A model generated the notes under the pieces. That model was not told where the DNA came from. It worked only from the letters and a program-made list of their open reading frames with translations, and did not search any database. Made by a program: the position numbers and the translations under genes. From contig CASHSZ010000006.1 of NCBI GenBank assembly GCA_949358305.1, forward strand, positions 112,001 through 176,000: a stretch of 64,000 nucleotides of DNA, in the 5' to 3' direction. Below are positions 10,901 to 19,200 of this stretch, in pieces. This DNA is from Strigamia acuminata. Taxonomy: Eukaryota > Arthropoda > Chilopoda > Geophilomorpha > Linotaeniidae. The stretch's first letter is position 1, and every line of letters begins with the position of its first letter.

Positions 10901-12212
10901 CGTTAACGGGCCGTCGACGGTCCCGTCACGATCCCGCAACGGCCCGCACGGGCCGTTAACGGCCCGTTAACGGCCCGTTAACGGCCCGTTAACGGGGCAA
11001 AACCGAAAACAGGATTCGAGATTAATGTCTATGAATGTTGTACGCGTTTTCACGTACGTGTTGTCGGTTGTTGATTTTTTCGATTCACGCCGTAACGGCC
11101 CGTTAACGGCCCGTTAACGGCCCGTCAACGGCCCGTCAACGGCCCGCAACGGCCCGCACGGGCCGTTAACGGGCCGTCGACGATCCCGTCACGATCCCGC
11201 AACGGCCCGCACGGGCCGTTAACGGGCCGCTGACGGTCCCGTCACGATCCCGTCACGGCCTTCGTTCCCGGACTTCGGCTCGCCGACGGCCCGTACGACC
11301 TCACGCGGGCCGTTAACGGGCCGTTAACGGCCCGTTAACGGCCCGTTAACGGCGTAAAACCAAAAACAGGATTCGAGATTAATGTCTATGAATGTTGTAC
11401 GCGTTTTCATGTACGTGTTGTCGGTTGTTGATTTTTTCGATTCACGCCGTAACGGCCCGTTAACGGCCCGTTAACGGCCCGTCAACGGCCCGTCAACGGC
11501 CCGCAACGGCCCGCACGGGCCGTTAACGGGCCGTCGACGATCCCGTCACGATCCCGCAACGGCCCGCACGGGCCGTTAACGGGCCGCTGACGGTCCCGTC
11601 ACGATCCCGCAACGGCCCGCACGGGCCGTTAACGGGCCGTCGACGATCCCGTCACGATCCCGCAACGGCCCGCACGGGCCGTTAACGGGCCGCTGACGGT
11701 CCCGTCACGGTCCCGTCACGGCGCGTGCGGGCCGTTAACGGGCCGCCGACAGTCCCGTCACGATCCCGTCACGGCCTTCGTTCCCGGACTTCGGCTCGCC
11801 GACGGCCCGTACGACCTCACGCGGGCCGTTAACGGGCCGTTAACGGGCCGTTAACGGCCCGTTAACGGCCCGTTAACGGCGTAAAACCAAAAACAGGATT
11901 CGAGATTAATGTCTATGAATGTTGTACGCGTTTTCACGTACGTGTTGTCGGTTGTTGATTTTTTCGATTTACGCCGTTAACGGCCCGTTAACGGCCCGTT
12001 AACGGCCCGTCAACGGCCCGCATGGAGTCGTACGGGCCGTTAACGGGCCGCCGACGGTCCCGTCACGGTCCCGTCACGGCGCGTGCGGGCCGTTAACGGG
12101 CCGCCAACGGTCCCGTCACGATCCCGTCACGGCCCGTGCGGGCCGTTAACGGGCCGCCGACGGTCCCGTCACGATCCCGTAACGGCCCGTTACGGCCAAG
12201 GGCCGTAACGGG
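7925..12212 (+). repeat. Satellite 2 array, + orientation
   Basis: The array is made of 53-bp monomers of the form GGGCCGTTAACGGGCC followed by a GATCCCGTCACGATCCCG-like part, plus runs of an 11-bp CCGTTAACGGC unit. It is interrupted by nine copies of a 98-bp element. Distances between successive 98-bp elements are 357, 475, 357, 422, 357, 475, 357 and 527 bp. The differences 475-422 and 527-475 are 53 and 52, about one monomer. The 357-bp intervals carry an extra segment with the motif TTCGTTCCCGGACTTCGGC. It is extremely CpG-rich and has no credible gene. Confidence 0.93.
8551..8648 (+). repeat. 98-bp element punctuating satellite 2, first of 29 copies
   Basis: In its best form it starts GGCGTAAA and ends TTTACGCC, an 8-bp perfect terminal inverted repeat, and it contains the 10-bp palindrome CACGTACGTG. 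Other starts on this strand are 8908, 9383, 9740, 10162, 10519, 10994, 11351, 11878, 42201, 42782 and 43139. Inverted copies start at 14431, 14788, 15347, 22491, 22966, 23323, 23745, 24102, 24577, 24934, 45692, 46219, 46576, 47051, 47408, 47830 and 48187. All are 98 bp. Two or more subtypes alternate (GGCGTAAAACCA versus GGGGCAAAACCG starts, CACG versus CATG in the centre). Confidence 0.88.
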
Positions 12213-12443
12213 ATAACTGAGAGAGTCGGGTGCGAGACCACGTGACCCGGAGTGTGGTTTTTGGGGGCGAGGGCCGTCCTCCGACCGCGCCGTGACGCGC
12301 CCCGGGTCGGATCAAGAGGCGACCCGGTCGGAAACCGAACCTCGGGGTTCCTCGGGGCGTGGTTTTTTGGGGACGGGGGGAGGGGGGGATTGGGTCGCGT
12401 GCTCCGACCGCGCCGCAACGCGCCGTGGGTCGGTCACCAACCT

Positions 12444-12566
12444 TTGTCAATATTTTATAAATTTCCACGGAATTTCAACAATGTTTTACATAAGTCCGTC
12501 AAATCGGGCAGAAATATCCCGTACAATGTCGCTGCAATTCTGTGGAAATTTATCAGATATTGACAA
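12444..12566. repeat. Inverted repeat inside module M
   Basis: Arms 12444-12475 and 12535-12566 match in inverted orientation around TTGTCAA, ATAAATTTCCAC and GGAATT, separated by about 60 bases. The same arrangement recurs in the other copies of module M and, diverged, near 12720-12800 and 13806-13860, so this A/T-rich motif is the recurrent part of block X. Confidence 0.55.
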
Positions 12567-13348
12567 AATTCGGTGACGGGCGGAAGGGCGATTCCCGGGC
12601 GGAAGAGAGAGAGAGAGAGAGAAAGGGGGGACGGCCGGCGCCTACGCCGACGGGGCGCGGAGGGCGAGTGCACTGTTCACGCATGTGGGCGCGTGTGGAC
12701 GCTCGATTTACTGGCGCGTTGGACAAGTCAAAAAAAATTTCCCAATGTCTGACAAAAATTCCATCGAATCACGGCAATATTTGACAACACTTGCACAGAT
12801 TTTTAGCAACATTCACCGGCGAGGTCGTTGATGAACTCGCTTTACCCCGATGAATCTCGCGCGACAACAACCCTGCGAAAATACCAAATCTCGTACGAAT
12901 AATAAACACGGCGCAAACCGCACAAAAATCCACGACATAAAATCGAATGTCGTCTATCGGCACTCTCAGCATTCCCCCGGACATTTTCCGGAAGAGTTTG
13001 GTCCGGCCGGAATCCGAGGAATAGTCACTCCCAAAGTGCGGATTTTGCGGGTGCACTCGCTTCCGAAGGATAGGCAAAGCAGGCGTGCGGACGCGACGCC
13101 CGGACGCGGCCGGCCGGGGACCAGTCGGCGCTTAACCTTGGGGTACGTGTGCGGATTTTGTCGGGGGCGAAAGGGTCCCGCTTTTTAACATTACGGCGGC
13201 CTATACGTTGTTTCGTTGATCGCGACTGCGATGCGGAATTTGCGGATGTTGTTTTGGCCGAGTAGTTCGTGCGACCGAGCGCGTTTTGTTCGTTGCTTTT
13301 CGGTGTTCGGTGGGTTTTGTGACCGGTCAAGGGTTTCGCTAAAACGTG

Positions 13349-13711
13349 GTTTTTGTGACGGGAGGGAGGGGGGATCGGTTCATGTGCTCCGAACGCGCCG
13401 CGACGCGCCGTGACTTGGGCCAAAAACGACCCGGTCGGAAACCGGGTCCCGGGCTTCGTCGAGGCGTGGTTTTTGAGAACGGGGGGAGGGGGGGATCGGG
13501 TCGCGTGCTCCGAAAGCGCCGCGACGCGCCGTGACTTGGGCCAAAAACGACCCGGTCGGAAACCGGGTCCCGGGCTTCGTCGAGGCGTGGTTTTTGAGAA
13601 CGGGGGGAGGGGGGGATCGGGTCGCGTGCTCCGAAAGCGCCGCGACGCGCCGTGACTTGGGCCAAAAACGACCCGGTCGGAAACCGGGTCCCGGGCTTCG
13701 TCGAGGCGTGG
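13349..13711 (+). repeat. Three tandem copies of a 121-bp repeat
   Basis: Copies start near 13349, 13469 and 13590. Each contains GGGGGGAGGGG, a TGCTCCGA box and the perfect stem GACCCGGT/ACCGGGTC with a 5-base loop. Module M carries two diverged copies of the same family, which ties the block X centre to its ends. The mirrored set is at about 43956-44318. Confidence 0.75.
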
Positions 13712-14200
13712 TCCCGATCGGGACAAACTCTTCCGGAAAATGTCCGGTGGAATGTTGAGAGTGTCGATGGACGACGTTCGAGTTTATATCGTAAGTAAGT
13801 AAGTATCTGACAAAACTTGCACAGAATTTTGTCAACATTTGATAAATTTCCACAGAATTTAACGTTGTTTTGCTAAAACCTGCGGAAACGTGTCTAGTCG
13901 GGCAGAAACGTCTCGTAAAATGTTGCTGAAATTCCGTGGAAATTTGTCAAAAATTGACAAAAGTTGGTGACCGACCCACATCGCGTTGCGGCGCGGTCGG
14001 AGCACGCGACCCGATCCCCCCCCCCCCCCTCCCCCCGTCCCCAAAAAACCACGCCTCGAGGAACCCCGAGGTTCGGTTTCCGACCGGGTCGCCTCTTGAT
14101 CCGACTCGGGGCGCGTCACGGCGCGGTCGGAGGACGGCCCTCGCCCCCAAAAACCACACTCCGGGTCACGTGGTCTCGCACCCGACTCTTTCAGTTTTCC

Positions 14201-15630
14201 CGTTTTCAGCCCGTTACGGGATCGTGACGGGACTGTCGGCGGCCCGTTAACGGCCCGCACGAGCCGTGACGGGATCGTGACGGGACCGTTGGCGGCCCGT
14301 TAACGGCCCGCACGGGCCGTGACGGGATCGTGACGGGACCGTCGGCGGCCCGTTAACGGCCCGTACGACTCCATGCGGGCCGTTGACGGGCCGTTGACGG
14401 GCCGTTAACGGGCCGTTAACGGGCCGTTACGGCGTGAATCGAAAAAATCAACAACCGACAACACGTACGTGAAAACGCGTACAACATTCATAGACATTAA
14501 TCTCGAATCCTGTTTTTGGTTTTACGCCGTTAACGGGCCGTTAACGGGCCGTTAACGGCCCGTTAACGGCCCGCGTGAGGTCGTACGGGCCGTCGGCGAG
14601 CCGAAGTCCGGGAACGAAGGCCGTGACGGGATCGTGACGGGACCGTCAGCGGCCCGTTAACGGCCCGTGCGGGCCGTTGCGGGATCGTGACGGGATCGTC
14701 GACGGCCCGTTAACGGCCCGTGCGGGCCGTTGCGGGCCGTTGACGGGCCGTTGACGGGCCGTTAACGGGCCGTTAACGGGCCGTTACGGCGTGAATCGAA
14801 AAAATCAACAACCGACAACACGTACATGAAAACGCGTACAACATTCATAGACATTAATCTCGAATCCTGTTTTCGGTTTTGCCCCGTTAACGGGCCGTTA
14901 ACGGCCCGTGCGGGCCGTTGCGGGATCGTGACGGGACCGTCGACGGCCCGTTAACGGCCCGTGCGGGCCGTTGCGGGATCGTGACGGGACCGTCAGCGGC
15001 CCGTTAACGGCCCGTGCGGGCCGTTGCGGGATCGTGACGGGACCGTCGACGGCCCGTTAACGGCCCGTGCGGGCCGTTGCGGGATCGTGACGGGACCGTC
15101 AGCGGCCCGTTAACGGCCCGTGCGGGCCGTTGCGGGATCGTGACGGGATCGTCGACGGCCCGTTAACGGCCCGTGCGGGCCGTTGCGGGATCGTGACGGG
15201 ACCGTCAGCGGCCCGTTAACGGCCCGTGCGGGCCGTTGCGGGATCGTGACGGGATCGTCGACGGCCCGTTAACGGCCCGTGCGGGCCGTTGCGGGCCGTT
15301 GACGGGCCGTTGACGGGCCGTTAACGGGCCGTTAACGGGCCGTTACGGCGTAAATCGAAAAAATCAACAACCGACAACACGTACGTGAAAACGCGTACAA
15401 CATTCATAGACATTAATCTCGAATCCTGTTTTTGGTTTTACGCCGTTAACGGGCCGTTAACGGCCCGTTAACGGCCCGTTAACGGCCCGCGTGAGGTCGT
15501 ACGGGCCGTCGGCGAGCCGAAGTCCGGGAACGAAGGCCGTGACGGGATCGTGACGGGACCGTCAGCGGCCCGTTAACGGCCCGTGCGGGCCGTTGCGGGA
15601 TCGTGACGGGATCGTCGACGGCCCGTTAAC
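14201..15630 (-). repeat. Satellite 2 array, inverted, left of the Copia insertion
   Basis: The same 53-bp monomers appear in reverse orientation, with 98-bp elements at 14431, 14788 and 15347. It was continuous with 22413-25657 before the Copia element inserted, because the two pieces join exactly at a shared TTAAC. Confidence 0.92.
15626..15630. repeat. Target-site duplication TTAAC, left copy
   Basis: TTAAC immediately precedes the LTR start here and immediately follows the other LTR at 22413-22417. Five bases is the usual duplication for Copia elements. The target was the satellite palindrome CCGTTAACGG. Confidence 0.9.
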
Positions 15631-16183
15631 TGTAGCTCTGTGGCGCAATAAATGCACGATAAATCGTGCTGGAAGCGTGAAAATAACGTGCTCACGGCAA
15701 TGCATGAGCTGGAAAAATTGCCGTGATGCGTAAACGCGAGTTCGGGTCTGTATTGGGCCAGAAAACGCGTGTGCCACACTTATAACGACGTGTGGCACAT
15801 AAACTAATACTGATAATTAACAAAATACACTTTAATTCGAGAAAACTTACATAATTGATCCAAAAACCATTGGAAAACATAGAGAAACACACTGGCTGTG
15901 TGCGCGGCCATTTGCAAACTGCCAGAGACATCTGGTGGCCGAAAATAGAAACAATAAGTAGAAATACACACAGAATAGAGGATGCATGATGCCAGATGGA
16001 TAAGACACATCTAAAAGGCATCATGCATTCCCTTTACATAGAAACTAAGGAAAAACATAAGAAACAATACTAAATTACCCCGAATAAGAAAAGATAACCG
16101 ATGGATAATAAAATAAACATTTCAAAGTCATTTCACATCGAAAAACGATTTAATTAGGTGAAAAGCGGTTCCAAAGTCCAACA
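15631..16183 (-). repeat. 3' LTR of the Copia element
   Basis: It is 553 bp and, read on +, begins TGTAGCTCTG and ends GTCCAACA. It contains four perfect inverted repeats: 15654-15669 (GCACGAT arms), 15693-15701 with 15717-15725, 15771-15779 with 15790-15798 (GTGCCACAC arms), and 15982-15993 with 16017-16028 (ATGCATGATGCC arms). Their density suggests structured R/U5 RNA. Confidence 0.96.
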
Positions 16184-16186
16184 ATT

Positions 16187-16195
16187 CCCTCCTTC
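16187..16195 (-). other. Polypurine tract
   Basis: On the - strand GAAGGAGGG lies three bases before the 3' LTR, the expected place for the plus-strand primer of reverse transcription. Confidence 0.75.
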
Positions 16196-16229
16196 GATGT
16201 AAAATGTCGGTGTTGAATGATCGAAAAAG

Positions 16230-19200
16230 CTACTTCGAGACGAAAATGCGTGATAATAAATTCCGGAGGCGCTCTGAACTGAGCCACTTGGTGAAAATGT
16301 CGGATACATTTATCTCACCCGGAATCTTGCGGAGTTCGAAACATCCGGCAATATGCCACTCACGAAGCCAGTGAAATTTTACTCGAATATGTTTCGTTTT
16401 CGAGTTCTCGATGTCGTTGTTCGTGAACTGAATCGAGGCGAGGGCATCGGAAAATATGATCGGTTTCGATAATCGACGTAAAGGCGGAAATACTTGATAA
16501 ATACTGTCCAACCAGTATAATTCTTTGACGATTTCGACTAATGCCACAAATTCGGCTTCCATAGTGGAGCAGGCAACGCTGGTCTGTTTCTTGCAGCTCC
16601 AGCCAATGGGCACACTTCCGATGTAGACAATGTATCCGCCGAATGATCTCGATGTAGCAATGTCGGAGGCCCAAGAGGCGTCTGTGCAACCCCACAGTTG
16701 ACTCGAATCGCATTTCGAAAGTTCGATGGAATAATCACTCGTATTGGCCACATATCGAAGAACTTGAAGCAAACACTTAATGTGGCTTTGGTCGTAGCAG
16801 TTGTTGTACTGCGAGAGAGCGATGACCGAGTATAAGATATCGGGACGAGTGCGAGAAGCGAGAAAAAGTAATGATCCGATGAGCGACCGATACGGGAAAT
16901 CCGGGAGATTGTCCAACGAGCCTTTCACGAGCGTGGTTCCCGGTGTAACAGGCACTTTAATGAGTGCATCGGACGAAACATTAAACTTTTTGAGGAGTTT
17001 ATCGATGTAATTGCGTTGAGTCATGAAGACTTTCCCGTCACGACGCTCGAATTCCACTCCGAGCAACTTGGTTATCGGGCCGAGGTTGACGATTTCGAAC
17101 TTGCTCGTGATCAATGCAAGAATACGGTCTCGGATGTTCTCCGACGCGTAAAATAAAACGATGTCGTCAACGTAAACTAACATGATGGCCGAATGTCCAA
17201 ATGCGTAAACGCAATTACAAGCCGGAAATTTCTGGAATCCGAGTCCGGTTAACGTTTCATCGAGCTTTTGGTACCACATGCGCCCCGACTGATGAAGACC
17301 GTAAAGCGACTTGGTCAACAACCAGACGTTGTCGGGCGAGGAGCATGTGGCACCGGCGGGAATCCGCATGTAGATTTCGTGGTCGAGGTCGCCGTAGAGG
17401 TAGGCACATTTTACGTCGAGATGAGTATCCCTCCATCCCAACAAGACGACTAGAAGACAGAAGAAAAATCGGATGAGCACGAAGTTAACTACCGGACTAA
17501 AAACTTCATCGAAATCAACGCCCATTGTTTGGCGGAAACCTTGTGCGACAAGTCGGGCACGGTATCGATGAATTGTCCCGGTGGCGTCCGATTTTAACTT
17601 GAAAATCCACTTGCAACCTAGGACTGTCTTATCCGGTGGACGCGGAACCTCTTTGTAAACCTCGCGCTTCTTGAAAGTAGAAAGCTCCTCGTCGATTGCT
17701 TCGGTCCATTTCGGTGCTTCGGGCAATTTAACTGCTTCGGCATATGTGGCCGGTTCCCGAAAACACATGAAGACACGATGAGGCGATGGTGGAACATAGG
17801 GCATGTGGTGTTCCAAATTGCCAAAAAAGAAAATAGACTCGTCATACGGTAGCCGATGTGCGAAACAATAAGCGGCGATATCGTTCTGCGACCGCAAGCG
17901 GACACCGTGTTCCGGATAATAATAAACGTCGACCTTGATCTTTCCCGGGATTTGATCTTTCCGGAGATGTTCCTCTCTCCTCCATCCGCTGAAGGGCGAA
18001 ACGCCGCCAATAAAACTCCAAGGGCAATGAAGAGCACGTAAAGGGGCCAAATTAGGCGTACCCGGAGCGGGAATAGGTAAGGCGGCCGCTTCGTCAAGAA
18101 GGTCGTCGTCAAAGTCAGAACCCTGTACAGACATCGCCGTGGTATCGTCAAGACATGGAAGAGTTGGGTAAGAGATCGAACGTCGCAGCTGGGGTAAACG
18201 CGTGGAACGTATGGTTGGAGAAAATTGGCCATGTCCTGCAACGGTCGCTGCAGTAACGGAGTCATCGGCAGCGGTCACGGAGCCATCAGGAATAGCCTCA
18301 CCATCCAGAGGCACGCTTGCAGCGGCGGACGGGGCAAATGAAGCGAAAGACGGAGCGGTCGAAGCGACAGACTGAGCACGACTGATAATTCCATCATCGT
18401 CACTACTGCCGGCGGAAGAATCGTTATCCGAATCGCGACGTCGTCGAGGCCAAGGTTGAGTTGGGAAATTATCATGAAAAGTGACACGCGACGGGGTGTG
18501 GCCACGAGCAGGCTCCTCCATGGGTGGAGCATTGTCATCCGGATCCGGAACATAAAAGGGCGAGCGTTTAAAGTTCTGCCGTTCATCGATTTGGACGTGG
18601 ACAGTTTCGGTGACAGTGTTCGTAGCCGGATTCAAAACTCGATAACCGCGAGTACCAGAAGCGTAGCCGACGAGAAATCCCTCCCACGCTCGAGGATCCA
18701 GTTTGTTGCGTCCAGGCGCGGTGAAGTGCACCCAGCACTTGGAACCGATTTTACGAAAATGTCTGACGGAGAGAGCTCGCTGGCGCCACAAAATGTACGG
18801 GATTTCGTCGTTGAGCTTCGAATGCGGACTTCGGTTCTTGATGTACACGAAAGTCACAGCAAGTTCGGCCCAAAGCGTATGCGGAAATCCGGTTTCGGAT
18901 CTAACGGAGCGGAGATAATCGCCCATCGTCCGGTTCAGGCGTTCGGCGACTCCGTTCATTTGTGGGCTCGCGGGATTGGTCCGTTGTGCAACAATGCCCT
19001 TGTCGGCGAGATAACGGTCAAAATCCCTTGAAATGAATTCTCCTCCACGGTCGGTACGAATCGTTTTGATCCGGCAATCGGCTATACGTTCAACACGGGA
19101 AACAAAGTCTTTGAAGGTAGCAAAAACATCGGATTTACGGGCGATCGGGAAAAGCCAGGCATACCTGGTGGCGTCGTCGATAATGGTGAAGGCGAAATTA

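Larger units (their letters stand above)
12213..14200. other. Block X: imperfect palindromic core at the centre of P1
   Basis: Both ends carry the same module M in opposite orientation, sharing GTGGTTTTTGGGG, GACCCGGTCGGAAACC and AAATTTCCACGGAATTTCA motifs. A second inverted pair links 12950-13010 with 13715-13800, around ACATTTTCCGGAAGAGTTTG. The middle holds the 121-bp tandem repeats. Open frames here are short, repetitive and overlapping on both strands, so I assign no gene. An inverted copy is at 43467-45454 (coordinate sum 57667). It could be a fold-back element or a boundary structure of satellite 2. No transposase is visible. Confidence 0.6.

Noticed and set aside
7925-12212. Possible CRISPR-like array because of regular repeats
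   Set aside because: Monomers are themselves nearly identical with no unique spacers, there are no cas genes, and the window is eukaryotic.
13025-13726. A 233-codon frame across the 121-bp repeats of block X
   Set aside because: It is repetitive, and long frames run in the opposite strand over the same repeats. No start context or splice signal supports it.
12213-14200. Block X as a classical DNA transposon
   Set aside because: The ends are inverted, but there is no transposase frame and target duplications cannot be judged because both flanks are satellite 2. Left as an unexplained fold-back block.
18275-18586. Secondary frames inside the Copia coding region on both strands
   Set aside because: Shadows of the 1657-codon Gag-Pol frame. 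None has Copia motifs.
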